A stretch of DNA of 64,000 nt from Haladaptatus sp. DYF46 (GTDB lineage: Archaea > Halobacteriota > Halobacteria > Halobacteriales > Haladaptataceae): assembly GCF_021083305.1 (NCBI RefSeq), contig NZ_JAJFAY010000001.1:1364001-1428000 (forward strand). The letters are read 5' to 3'. A model generated the notes under the pieces. The model made no database searches. It was not told the origin of the DNA and was given only the letters and a program-made list of their open reading frames with translations. The position numbers and the translations under genes are program-made. Positions 40,240 through 49,207 of this stretch are shown piece by piece (positions within the stretch are counted from its first letter, which is position 1; each line of letters opens with the position of its first letter).

Positions 40240-41214
40240 ATGAAAGCCGTCGTCCTCGCGGGCGGATACGCGACGCGCCTGTGGCCGATTACGAAACAGC
40301 GCCCGAAGATGTTTCTCCCCATCGGTGAAACCACGGTCATCGACCGTATTTTCGCCGACTTGGAAGCCGACGAGCGCGTCGACACCGTCTATGTGAGCAC
40401 GAACGAACGATTCGCGGACGATTTCCGTGACCACCTCGCGGAAAGCGAGTTCGAAAAACCACAACTGAGCGTCGAAGACACCTCCGAGGAGGACGAGAAG
40501 TTCGGCGTGGTCGGCGCGCTCGCGCAACTCGTCGAGCGCGAGGAGGTCGACGACGACCTCGTCGTCATCGCCGGCGACAACCTCATCAGCTTCGACGTGG
40601 ACGAGTTCGTCGACTTCTTCGAGGACAAAGGCTCGTCCTGTCTCGCCGCGTACGACGTGGGAAGCAGGGAACTCGCGAAAGCCTACGGTCTCGTCGAACT
40701 CGACGGCGACCGAGTCGTCGAGTTTCAGGAAAAGCCGGAGGACCCCAACTCGACGCTGGTCTCCATCGCCTGCTATGCGTTCACAGAGGAGACGTTGCCG
40801 CTGCTGGAACGGTATCTCGAAGACGGCAACAATCCCGACGAACCGGGGTGGTTCCTCCAGTGGTTACAGTCCCGCAAACCCGTTTACGCTTACGTCTTCG
40901 AGGAGGCGTGGTTCGACATCGGAACCCCCGAGAGCTACCTCGAAGCCGTCGCGTGGTATCTCGGCGGTGACTCCCGTATCGCCGACAGCGCCACGCTGGA
41001 GAACACCACGATCGGCGAGAACGTCCACGTGATGGACGGCGCGGAAGTCACCGACGCCAATCTCGAAAGCGCTATCATCTTCCCCGAGGCGACGATTCGG
41101 GGCGGCGACGTGCGCGATTCCATCATCGACGAGGGAACGCACATCGAGAACATGAATTTGGCTGGCGCACTCATCGGCGCTCACACGCAGATAACGAGCG
41201 ATTCGGACGAGTAA
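40240..41214 (+). CDS. Sugar nucleotidyltransferase (glucose-1-phosphate thymidylyltransferase-like)
   Basis: A 324-residue NDP-sugar pyrophosphorylase. The catalytic loop is MKAVVLAGGYATRLWPITKQRPKM at the N-terminus with the conserved Arg and Lys; LVVIAGDNLISF holds the Mg-binding Asp; EKPEDPNSTLVSIACY follows. The C-terminal 80 residues form a left-handed beta-helix (ATLENTTIGENVHVMDG). Such enzymes make activated sugars for glycosylation or exopolysaccharide. The ATG at 40240 begins exactly at the domain; upstream codons are non-conserved. It ends before a hairpin-containing repeat element. Confidence 0.88.
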   Translation: MKAVVLAGGYATRLWPITKQRPKMFLPIGETTVIDRIFADLEADERVDTVYVSTNERFADDFRDHLAESEFEKPQLSVEDTSEEDEKFGVVGALAQLVEREEVDDDLVVIAGDNLISFDVDEFVDFFEDKGSSCLAAYDVGSRELAKAYGLVELDGDRVVEFQEKPEDPNSTLVSIACYAFTEETLPLLERYLEDGNNPDEPGWFLQWLQSRKPVYAYVFEEAWFDIGTPESYLEAVAWYLGGDSRIADSATLENTTIGENVHVMDGAEVTDANLESAIIFPEATIRGGDVRDSIIDEGTHIENMNLAGALIGAHTQITSDSDE

Positions 41215-41230
41215 GACCCACCTTTCGTTC

Positions 41231-41338
41231 CCACCTTTTTTACGCTCGGATAACGCGAGAGCCGGAGGCTCTCGCGTACCACTCGCGCAAAAAATCTGGA
41301 CCAAAAAATGCCGCTCGCTCACCATGTTCGCTCGCGGT
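41231..41338. repeat. Bipartite hairpin element, copy 1
   Basis: The element has four parts in order: CCACCTTTTTTACG (41231-41244), a perfect inverted repeat with 11-bp arms ACGCGAGAGCC/GGCTCTCGCGT and a GGA loop (41253-41277), CTGGACCAAAA (41296-41306), and a GCTCGCTCAC...TTCGCTCGCGGT block (41313-41338). The same order is found at 59275-59425 with a different hairpin sequence. It lies between two convergent genes, so it may end transcription, and its form also suggests a mobile or domesticated intergenic repeat. Confidence 0.6.
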
Positions 41339-41443
41339 AGAGCCGAGAGCATGACTCCGCACCGCTACCTGCCAAGAGGCCAAACGACAGCCTACAACCG
41401 CGCCGTAGACATCACAACTCCAAACCACGACCGCAAACTGCGA

Positions 41444-42151
41444 TCACGCGCCGAGCCAAGCGTCCGTAATCCGCACCCGTCCCCGCGACCCGTCCCACTC
41501 AGTTTCGAACTCCAACTCGATGCGACGGTCCATGTGCGGCGCGTCCGTCACCAGGGTTTCGAACTCGCCGCCTTCACCCAAGATGTGAACGCCGTACTCG
41601 TCGTTGAGGGCTTCGAGTTCGGAAAGCGCGTCGGCGTCCAGCGTCCGTCCGAGCCACGATTCGTCCAGTCCGTACGCCGCGACCTGAACGATTCTGATCT
41701 CGAATCCGGCGTCGAGCATCGCGTCCGCGAGTTCGCGGGGGTCCTCCCGCCAGAGCGGCGCGAACAGGTCGATGCCGAGGTCGTCACAGAGGTCCTGAAT
41801 GCGGTGCGTTTGGAACTCGCTTTCGACCGCACCGGCCGTGACACCCGCGAGGTCGATATCGAGGTCGCGGAGGGCGACTTCCATGATTTCCGTCTCCATG
41901 TCGCCCTGTTCGCCCGCGTCCTCGACTGATTCGGCGTCGAAGTCTCCCTCGACGTTCACGAGCGGGATACCGATGCTTTCGGCGGCGAGCGTCGCGAGTT
42001 CGGTCGCCGGAACGTGATACATGTACGAGTCGCCCGCCGGATGAACGGTGAGGAGTCGCTCGACGTTCAACCCCTCTTCGAGCGCGCAGTAGAGCGCCCA
42101 CGAGGAGTCCTTACCGCCGGAAAAGAGGCTGACCCACGCCTGCTGGTTCAT
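41444..42151 (-). CDS. dph6: Diphthine--ammonia ligase
   Basis: A 235-residue ATP-pyrophosphatase-fold enzyme. The PP-loop SGGKDS lies at residues 11-16; downstream TVHPAGDSYMYHVPATEL, VTAGAVESEFQTHRIQ and the HILGEGGEFETLVTDAP motif are typical of the Dph6/MJ0570 family. It performs the last step of diphthamide synthesis on elongation factor 2, amidating diphthine with ammonia and ATP. No other diphthamide gene is adjacent. It is separated by 37 bp from the DUF373 gene upstream on the same strand. Confidence 0.92.
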   Translation of the reverse strand: MNQQAWVSLFSGGKDSSWALYCALEEGLNVERLLTVHPAGDSYMYHVPATELATLAAESIGIPLVNVEGDFDAESVEDAGEQGDMETEIMEVALRDLDIDLAGVTAGAVESEFQTHRIQDLCDDLGIDLFAPLWREDPRELADAMLDAGFEIRIVQVAAYGLDESWLGRTLDADALSELEALNDEYGVHILGEGGEFETLVTDAPHMDRRIELEFETEWDGSRGRVRITDAWLGA

Positions 42152-42188
42152 GGGGCAGTTTGCGAGTCGGGGGATAAATGCGCCTCGG

Positions 42189-43328
42189 TTACTCGACCAG
42201 TTCCTCGCTGATGGCCGTCCCGCTCACGTAGGACGTCACGCGAACGCCGACGAGGCTGACCAGAACGCCGAGGACGACGTACACCGCCAGTCGCATACTG
42301 GGGTCGAACGTGAGTTGCTGAACCGTCGTCTGACCGACCGTGATCTTGGGAATCACGACGGGCGGGATTTCGCCCGCCCGCTGGAGGAAGTAGGCCGAAA
42401 AGCCACGGACGACGAGTCCGACGGCGAGGACCCCGAACGGGAGGTTGAGATACGAGTTTCGCACCCGGTCGTTGCGGATGGCCTCGTCCAGCAGGCGGCC
42501 CATGCTGGCGGTGAGGGCGGCGACGGCTATCCACGGGACGCTCTCGAAGGCGAACGCCATCGCGGTCATGAGGACGTTACCGGTCGAATCGACCGGTGCG
42601 GCCCGGAGCGCCCCGGCGAACACGCCGATGAGCGACAGGCCGACGCCGACGACGTAGGTCACGATGGACACCCGGCCGGAGTAGAGGGCGTCGCGGGCCT
42701 CGCCGGGGAGCTTACGGAAGTAATCACCGATGGCGAGTCCCTTGTACAGGACGAACAGGCCGATGACGGCGGTGATGGTCGATGTCGCCATGGCGAGCCC
42801 TAAATACAGGAGGAGAACCGGGAACGTGATGAGCGCCACACCGGTCGGAACGAGGATGGTCTGTCGAAGTTCCTCGTCGGCGAGGAACTGCTTGAGCAGG
42901 TAGTAGGTGGATTCGATGTCGCGGGCCTGTCTGACGACGACCCGGTCCACGGCGTCCACGCGGACGCGACTTTCGAGGATGGGGACGAGTCGCTCGTCCT
43001 CCGCGCTGTCGATGACGATGATGGTCGAGTCGGGGTCGTACGTCTCCATGAGTTCATCCATCTGGGCCGCCACGGCGCGGTCCGCGCCGACGCGCGTGTC
43101 CCCGGTCCCGGAGATGACGGCGACTATCGACGTTTCGTCGCCGTCTCGCAGATCGCGGGCGACGCGGAGCGCTTCGAGGAGACAGTTGACACTCGAATCC
43201 TCGGGGTCGGCCAAGCCGACATCCGTGACGAGCGCCTGTACGGCCTCCCACCCGGCGACGGGCATCTGGAGGCCGGTTTTACGCCCGATGTCGTCGTTCC
43301 GATCGACACACACCACCAGCGTACTCAT
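42189..43328 (-). CDS. DUF373 family membrane protein
   Basis: A 379-residue archaeal protein. The N-terminal 140 residues are a soluble Rossmann-like domain (MSTLVVCVDRNDDIGRKTGL, VAVISGTGDTRVGADRA, DSTIIVIDSAEDERLVPIL), and the rest has about seven transmembrane helices. DUF373 is restricted to archaea and uncharacterised. The conserved CVDRNDDIG motif may bind a nucleotide or metal. It may be cotranscribed with dph6. Length fits the family. Confidence 0.88.
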   Translation of the reverse strand: MSTLVVCVDRNDDIGRKTGLQMPVAGWEAVQALVTDVGLADPEDSSVNCLLEALRVARDLRDGDETSIVAVISGTGDTRVGADRAVAAQMDELMETYDPDSTIIVIDSAEDERLVPILESRVRVDAVDRVVVRQARDIESTYYLLKQFLADEELRQTILVPTGVALITFPVLLLYLGLAMATSTITAVIGLFVLYKGLAIGDYFRKLPGEARDALYSGRVSIVTYVVGVGLSLIGVFAGALRAAPVDSTGNVLMTAMAFAFESVPWIAVAALTASMGRLLDEAIRNDRVRNSYLNLPFGVLAVGLVVRGFSAYFLQRAGEIPPVVIPKITVGQTTVQQLTFDPSMRLAVYVVLGVLVSLVGVRVTSYVSGTAISEELVE

Positions 43329-43431
43329 TCGATATTCGGTTCCAGACGGCGAGAGGATAAAAAGGTCGTCTTTATCGCAACTTTTCCCCGTGTTGACAGT
43401 ATTTCGGTGGCGCCCGACGACGGCCCGCCGC

Positions 43432-44613
43432 TCAGACGTTTCCGTTCAGTGCGTCGAAAATACCGTCGGTGAACTCCTGCTCCAACCAGAGTCCCGCTTC
43501 CATGCCGCCCGCGACGACGGCGGATTCGACGGGAACCTGTCCCCCACCCATGCGGGCGTGTCCGCCAGCGTCGGCACCCGGAATGTCGGTGACGGCCATC
43601 TGCAACGCCTTTCCCATGTGAACACGGTCGTCCCGCGAACGACCGGAGATGTAGAGCGTGTCCTCGCGGCGACCGTAGATTACGACCGCGGTGACGCCTT
43701 CGAGGTGCATCAGTTCGTCCGCGGCCTGCGGAATGGCGTCCGCGTTCGAGAGCGCCCCGACGTTACAGACGGCGAACGATCCGCGTACCTCCCGTTCCGT
43801 GATGGCGCGCGATTTTATTTCGAGAACTTCCGCGCTCACTTGCGGGTTCGCGATGCGGTCGAGGCAGTGTTCGTCCACGCCCTGGTACAGATACGCGCTG
43901 GCGGAGAACTCCGCCGCACAACACCCGTTCGTGAGGTGTTTCGTGTCGGACTGAATACCGTACAACAGGCCGGTGGCGATGTCGGACGGGAGGACGAACT
44001 CGTCCTCCGGAGGGATCGCATCCGGGGTGATCGGCGTCGCCCCGAGATCCTCGAAGTACTCCGCGACGATGGTCGAACACGCGCCGTAGTTCGTTCGCTT
44101 GTCCGTGAACACCTCCCCGGTTCCGTTTCCGGGGTGATGGTCGATAACCGCGTACGGTTCGATTCGCTCCGACCCGTCAAACCCGCGCGGCGTGTTGTGG
44201 TCCACGAGAACGATGGTAGAAGCAGCGAGGTCGGTTACGTGTTCGACGCGGTCGAGTTCGAGGTCGAGAATGGTCCGAAATGCGCGATTTTCCTGATGTC
44301 GTATCTGCCCTGCGTACTGAAGCGTCGCCTCCGTCCCGACCGTTTCGGCGAGATACGCGATAGCCATACCACAGGCCATCGCGTCGGGATCGGGGTTCGG
44401 ATGCATCAGGACGACGAGTTCGTCCCGCTTCGCCAACGCGCGTTTGAGACGAGCGCCTTTCGGTCGCCGAATCCAGCGGACGACCAGCCAAAGGGATACC
44501 GCCAACACGGCCGCACCGACGACGGCACCGATGACGAGCATCGGGTTGTCGGTACTGTAGAGTTGTGCCGAGCGGAACAGTCTTTGTGCAGACTGGTCGC
44601 CGCGAAACTGCAT
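43432..44613 (-). CDS. Membrane-anchored DHH/DHHA1 phosphoesterase
   Basis: A 393-residue protein with one N-terminal transmembrane helix (about 24-46, PMLVIGAVVGAAVLAVSLWL) followed by a DHH domain and a DHHA1 domain. Metal ligands are in HPNPDPDAMACG (D75, D77), VLVDHNTP and the signature AVIDHHPGNGTG; the C-terminal substrate motif is GGHARMGGGQVP. Relatives include GdpP-type cyclic-di-AMP phosphodiesterases and nanoRNases. With membrane anchoring and no PAS or GGDEF domain, a role in c-di-AMP turnover is possible but uncertain. The ATG at 44613 gives the shortest N-terminus before the helix. Confidence 0.88.
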   Translation of the reverse strand: MQFRGDQSAQRLFRSAQLYSTDNPMLVIGAVVGAAVLAVSLWLVVRWIRRPKGARLKRALAKRDELVVLMHPNPDPDAMACGMAIAYLAETVGTEATLQYAGQIRHQENRAFRTILDLELDRVEHVTDLAASTIVLVDHNTPRGFDGSERIEPYAVIDHHPGNGTGEVFTDKRTNYGACSTIVAEYFEDLGATPITPDAIPPEDEFVLPSDIATGLLYGIQSDTKHLTNGCCAAEFSASAYLYQGVDEHCLDRIANPQVSAEVLEIKSRAITEREVRGSFAVCNVGALSNADAIPQAADELMHLEGVTAVVIYGRREDTLYISGRSRDDRVHMGKALQMAVTDIPGADAGGHARMGGGQVPVESAVVAGGMEAGLWLEQEFTDGIFDALNGNV

Positions 44614-44665
44614 ACCCTCGAAGTCGATACGGGAAACCAAGAACTTTTCCCAACGGTAACAGGTG

Positions 44666-45520
44666 TCAGACGTTTTGGGAGTGTCGGAACGCTTCGATGG
44701 CCGCCCGATACCCCTCCCTGTACGTCGGATATCGGAGTTCGTACCCCAGTTCGCGGAGTCTTTCGTTCGAGCAGCGCTTGCTCGCTCGCGCCCGCTCGCC
44801 CGTCGCCGGTTCCCGTGGCGGGGGGGACACGCCGCACTGGTCGGCGAGCCAATCCGCGAGGGTGGGTTTTCGAACCGGTTCGTCGTCTGAGACGAGGACG
44901 ACCCCGTTTCGCCCGTTGTCGGTTTCGAGGAGATACCGAATCGCGCCCGCGGCATCGTCGCGATGGATCATGTTCAGATATCGGTCCGAAACCGGCCCTT
45001 CGAGGTAGCGCTCCAGTCGATAGCGGTCGGGACCGTACAATCCCGAGAACCGAGTCACCGTCCAATCCCACTCGCGTTCTTTCCGAACGGTGGCCTCCGC
45101 TTCGGCCAGAATCTCCTCCCGTTCGGTTCGCGGTTCCAACGGCGTCGATTCGTCCACCCGCGCGCCGTCGCGATCGCCATACACGCCGGTACTGGAGGTG
45201 TAGACGACGCGTTCCGGTGACGATTCGCGGGCCGCGAAATGGTCGAGCGTCGTCCGAAGTCCCTCGACGTAGGCGGTCCGCGCCGCCTCCGAGTCGCGGC
45301 CGTCCGCGCTCACGGCGTAGACGAGTACGTCCACGTTCGGAATCGAGGAAAGCGAATCGTCGTCCGTCACGTCCGCCCGTATCGCGTCGGCACCGACGTC
45401 TTCGACCGCACGAAGTCCATCGGCGGAACGGCGCACGCCGACGACGTCGTGACCATCCGCGAGCAGTCCCCGTGCGAGTTCGCAACCGACGTAGCCGCAT
45501 CCGAGTACTGCGACGTTCAT
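44666..45520 (-). CDS. NAD-dependent epimerase/SDR family protein
   Basis: A 284-residue atypical SDR similar to YeeZ-like NAD(P)-binding proteins. The N-terminal nucleotide motif is MNVAVLGCGYVGCELARGLL; RVVYTSSTGVYGDRDG contains the Ser/Thr and the catalytic-type Tyr (SSTGVYG), and TRFSGLYGPDRYRLERYL follows. It probably reduces or senses dinucleotide without a clear substrate. It lies 52 bp upstream of the DHH phosphoesterase on the same strand and may share its transcript. Confidence 0.85.
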   Translation of the reverse strand: MNVAVLGCGYVGCELARGLLADGHDVVGVRRSADGLRAVEDVGADAIRADVTDDDSLSSIPNVDVLVYAVSADGRDSEAARTAYVEGLRTTLDHFAARESSPERVVYTSSTGVYGDRDGARVDESTPLEPRTEREEILAEAEATVRKEREWDWTVTRFSGLYGPDRYRLERYLEGPVSDRYLNMIHRDDAAGAIRYLLETDNGRNGVVLVSDDEPVRKPTLADWLADQCGVSPPPREPATGERARASKRCSNERLRELGYELRYPTYREGYRAAIEAFRHSQNV

Positions 45521-45588
45521 ACGATGCCTTCGGACGGGCCGCGGATAACTCCGCCGTCTCCCCCTCGAAAATCCGCCACTGTTCTCGA

Positions 45589-46023
45589 TTATCGGTCGTT
45601 TCGTTTCGCGATGGCGTGATGAACGAGCGCGTACTCCTCCAACGTCATCGGTGCCCGTCCTTCGATTTTCTGCTGGATGGCGCGCGCCTCGAAGTCACCG
45701 TCGATGTCCCGTGCGAGCGTGTCGACGTCCAGCAACCCCGTCGTCATCCCCATGAGCAAGTGGTCGCGCACTTCGAGGAGGATGGAATCCTTCTCCGGCA
45801 TTCCCTCCTCGGTCGCGAGAATCGCTGCCGCGTCTTCGAGCGTCACGTCAGCGACGATATCGCCGTCGGCAATCGACTCGACGGTTTCACGGTCGAGTTG
45901 GCTCCTCTCGACCACCGCGTCGATACCCACCGATTCGACCGTCTCCGAAAGTTCAGCGACGTACTGTTCGAGGAGTTCCGTCGGCGTCGTCTCACCGGGG
46001 TCGTCTATCTCGTCGTAGAGCAT
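45589..46023 (-). CDS. Acidic hypothetical protein ending the secretion operon (DUF5791-like)
   Basis: A 144-residue acidic, mainly helical soluble protein. It starts MLYDEIDDPGETTPTELLEQ, and the middle QLDRETVESIADGDIVADVTLEDAAAILATEE looks like a small helical, HTH-like domain. I recall such haloarchaeal proteins as DUF5791; function is unknown. Its start codon lies 32 bases inside the end of the large secretion-operon gene, so it is translated from the same message or has an internal promoter there. Confidence 0.65.
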   Translation of the reverse strand: MLYDEIDDPGETTPTELLEQYVAELSETVESVGIDAVVERSQLDRETVESIADGDIVADVTLEDAAAILATEEGMPEKDSILLEVRDHLLMGMTTGLLDVDTLARDIDGDFEARAIQQKIEGRAPMTLEEYALVHHAIAKRNDR

Positions 46024-49000
46024 GGTCGCCACGACGGCCGGGTGCGCCAAATGGATTGTTACTCCGGTTCGACCATCCGGAGGAGCGCTCGTCCGCGTTC
46101 CCGTCCACGTCGCCGACGCCCGTTTTTCCGGGCGGCACCGCAACGACGACCGTCGTTTCCGTGTCGAACGAGATCGGGGTCGTCCGCCCGAGCGTCTCCA
46201 TCGTGCCGTCGCCGTCGGTGTCCAGACGGACGGAACCCGATTCGCGGGAGTACGCCACCGATGCGCCCGGCGAGGTTGGCGACCCTTCGCGTGCTCGAAC
46301 CGTAAACCGGGCGTAGGTTCCGGACACGTCCACCTGCCAGACGTTGACCGTCGCGTACCAATAGCCAGGAATCGGGACGACGGGCAGTCCCGCCGGGAGA
46401 TCGCCCACCGTTTCGTTGATGGATTCGTTCAGCCGCCGCTGGACCCGATTCTCGACTTCCTGTTGGACCGCCGCTTTCAGTTCCGCCACGAGAACGCCAC
46501 GGGTGGTGGAGACGACCGACTTGACGTTCGACTGGCGGACGCCGCCGACGTCCCGTCGTGCCGATTCGAGCGCGAACCGAACGCGAAACGTCACCGTGTC
46601 GCGTCGCATTCGATTCCAGTGGACCCGTTGCTTTCGCTCGATTTCCCGCGCGATTCGTTCGGCGGCGGAACCGTTCGAGATGGCGATTGCCCGATCCGCC
46701 GTCGTTCGCCAGTCGGCCAGCCCACGGTGAACTGCTAGCCGGCGTTCCGTGCGGTCGAGTTCGATGGCGTCGCTGGTGGCGAGTTCGTCCAGAAGATTCG
46801 CCTCGATATCGTCTATCGACGCCGAAATCGACTTCCGTAGCTCGTCTCGATGGCGACGCAACGACTCGTTTTTCGCTGTGGCGAGCGTCTCGTTTGCGGA
46901 GCGGAGCGCGAAGCCAGCGGCGCGAAGGCTCACCTGCTTCGGCTTTCGACTGTCGGGCAGGAACGAAAGGACGCCGTCCGCGATGTCGGAGGACGGTATC
47001 GTGAACAGGTTGGTGTTCCGCGCTGAAAGCGGATAGGCCGTCTCTCCCCGTCGAACCGCCGAGACGTGACGGTGTGTGACCGCCGAGAGCGTTAGATACG
47101 ACGGCGAACCATCGACGCTGAGGTTTACCGGTGCGCCGGGGCCGTTCGTCGGGAGGAGATGACTGGACGGCGATGAGACGTCGGACCGGGAGGAGACGAG
47201 TCGCCGAATTCGGCCGACCGAGATACCTGTTGCGTCCCGTATCGCCTCTCCGAATCCCTTCTGCGTTCGACGGGTGCGCTCCGCTCTGCGTTCGAGACGG
47301 CTGATGACTGAATCGAGATACACGGCGCGTGCCGCGTACTTCGCCCGGTCTCCGGCGCTCTCATATCCTGCGGGAGCATTGACGAGCGCGTTCCGCCGCT
47401 CGCGGAGGGTTGCCGCGAGTCCCGCTGCGGGATTCGTTCCGGCCGTCGCGACGGCCCCTCGCGAAACCGTTACCGAGCGATTTCGAACGCGCGCTCGAAG
47501 CCTCCGAACGTCCCGATAGACGTGTTGGCGGAGCGACGGCACGTATCGGCCTTGCACCGTAACCGCCCGCGTATCCATCGTCCCGACGGTTGCGCGCCGC
47601 GCGAGGGCGTCCGCGCCACCGCGGTGCGTTATCAGTCGGGAGACCGCTTTCCCGCGAACGCCAGCGAGATTCGGTCCCGAACGACCTCTCGACTCGTGAG
47701 CGCTCGCCACGGGACGGTCCGGGGCGTATTCCGTCGTCACGTGATCACCCGCGACGCCGAGCGAGACGACGAACTCCTCGGTCCACTCGTGGGTCGTTTC
47801 GACGGTGCGATTTTTCGATCGGGTCGGCTGTGCCGGCAGTCGTGGAAAGGACTGTCTTGCAGTCGAGTCTTTCCGTCCTTCCTCCGTCCGTTGCCATTGT
47901 CGAACGACAGTGTGCGTACGGACGACGCGTCGGGCACCGCTCCAGAGGAGGTGCCAACCGCGCTGTGTTCCGGGGGACGATGCCGTGGCGTTTTCGACCG
48001 AAATCCGCGTGGAGGTTCGTTCGCTCGCGAGCGTCCATCCGTCTCCCGGCGAGTCGGGAGTGGGTTCCGATTCGTCGCGCACAGTGTGAACGCTCGCGAC
48101 CGGTTTCGCGGAAACCCGATACGCCGACGCGATGGCGTCGTCCAACGCGCTCGACTGGCCGCCGTCGATGAGCTCCAAGAGCGCCCTGTCCGCCGATTCG
48201 TTGACGCCGACTTCCATCCCGGTTTCCGGGGTATACGGTGAGTCGGGCGATTCCGGAGTTGCGTTTAGACTGCCGTCGACGGTTCCGTCCGAACCGCCCG
48301 CGTCCGCCGCGTTCAACACGAGGTCCGTCCAGAGCATTCCGCGTTGGGTCGTCGGGGCGAGGAGGTCGGTCAGTCCGACGCGTGCGGTCGCGCGGCGAAC
48401 GCCGCGTCGTCCGGCGGGGTCGCTCGCGCCGAATACGTGTGTCTGTTCTTCCAGAATCGCCCCGTTCGTCATCAACTCCACGTGGCGATTTCCGAGGACG
48501 TTCGCGATGGGCGCACCGCCGTACTGCGCGTAGCCTCGCGCCCACGTCACCGCGTAGAGTCGGGCGGTCAGTCGTCGCCCGAGTCCCGAATCGAGCGGTC
48601 CCGTGTCGAGTCGTCGTTCGAACCGCTGGACGCGCTCGTGAAGCGCGAGAACCGGAGTTTCCACGACCAGCGTCACGTCTCTCGTCGTGGCGGCAACGGT
48701 CGTGCCACCGCGAGTCGCACGCACGGAGACGTTTTCGATTCGAACGCGAAGCCCAGCGTCGATGGGTTTTCCGACCGGTTCGACGTGAACTCGACGTTTC
48801 GCGCGGCGGAGCGCGGTCGCGTTCGGCGTCATCGGGAGCGATGCGGTTCCGCGTACGTCGCCAACGTGCGCGGAAACGGCGCGTAATCGCCGTCGAGAGG
48901 AGAGATAGATTCGAAGGCGGAGGTAATCCCGAAACGGTGTGGAATCGTTGATCACGCGACCCGCGGTCGTGTTCGCCGTGCGGATGAGGGGTTCGGCGGC

Positions 49001-49207
49001 GGCATCCCGTCCTGCCTGTCGAATCGCCCCTCGAAGCGCGGTTTGCGTTCCGGCGGTCACGGCCCGCATACTCCGGTCTACATTCTGGTTTACGTTCGGT
49101 GTCGGACGAGTCACGAGCGCTCCCGCGAAGGCGACGCTCCCGACGAGGAGCAGGACGCCGACCAACGCGAACGGAACCCGCCCTCGGGTGTCGTCGGCGA
49201 GTCTCAT
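45992..49207 (-). CDS. Large secretion-operon envelope protein (DUF7286-like)
   Basis: A protein of about 1071 residues with one N-terminal transmembrane helix (about 12-33, FALVGVLLLVGSVAFAGALV) and a very long extracytoplasmic part rich in Arg, Thr and Ser, with helical stretches. Near the C-terminus PAGLPVVPIPGYWYATVNVW and PISFDTETTVVVAVPPGKTG look like a beta-rich end. I recall haloarchaeal proteins of this type as DUF7286. The first helix resembles a pseudopilin or TadE-like anchor. It begins with an ATGA overlap with the gene before it. Its high Arg content is unusual for a halophile. Confidence 0.7.
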   Translation of the reverse strand: MRLADDTRGRVPFALVGVLLLVGSVAFAGALVTRPTPNVNQNVDRSMRAVTAGTQTALRGAIRQAGRDAAAEPLIRTANTTAGRVINDSTPFRDYLRLRIYLSSRRRLRAVSAHVGDVRGTASLPMTPNATALRRAKRRVHVEPVGKPIDAGLRVRIENVSVRATRGGTTVAATTRDVTLVVETPVLALHERVQRFERRLDTGPLDSGLGRRLTARLYAVTWARGYAQYGGAPIANVLGNRHVELMTNGAILEEQTHVFGASDPAGRRGVRRATARVGLTDLLAPTTQRGMLWTDLVLNAADAGGSDGTVDGSLNATPESPDSPYTPETGMEVGVNESADRALLELIDGGQSSALDDAIASAYRVSAKPVASVHTVRDESEPTPDSPGDGWTLASERTSTRISVENATASSPGTQRGWHLLWSGARRVVRTHTVVRQWQRTEEGRKDSTARQSFPRLPAQPTRSKNRTVETTHEWTEEFVVSLGVAGDHVTTEYAPDRPVASAHESRGRSGPNLAGVRGKAVSRLITHRGGADALARRATVGTMDTRAVTVQGRYVPSLRQHVYRDVRRLRARVRNRSVTVSRGAVATAGTNPAAGLAATLRERRNALVNAPAGYESAGDRAKYAARAVYLDSVISRLERRAERTRRTQKGFGEAIRDATGISVGRIRRLVSSRSDVSSPSSHLLPTNGPGAPVNLSVDGSPSYLTLSAVTHRHVSAVRRGETAYPLSARNTNLFTIPSSDIADGVLSFLPDSRKPKQVSLRAAGFALRSANETLATAKNESLRRHRDELRKSISASIDDIEANLLDELATSDAIELDRTERRLAVHRGLADWRTTADRAIAISNGSAAERIAREIERKQRVHWNRMRRDTVTFRVRFALESARRDVGGVRQSNVKSVVSTTRGVLVAELKAAVQQEVENRVQRRLNESINETVGDLPAGLPVVPIPGYWYATVNVWQVDVSGTYARFTVRAREGSPTSPGASVAYSRESGSVRLDTDGDGTMETLGRTTPISFDTETTVVVAVPPGKTGVGDVDGNADERSSGWSNRSNNPFGAPGRRGDHALRRDRRPR

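Noticed and set aside
40240-41214. Glycosylation or exopolysaccharide gene cluster around the nucleotidyltransferase
   Set aside because: No glycosyltransferase or other sugar gene is nearby; neighbours are a regulator and dph6.
42907-46305. A 1132-codon open frame on the plus strand
   Set aside because: It is antisense to the DUF373, DHH, SDR and DUF5791-like genes, has an Arg/Ser-rich composition and no domain; long shadow frames are common in GC-rich DNA.
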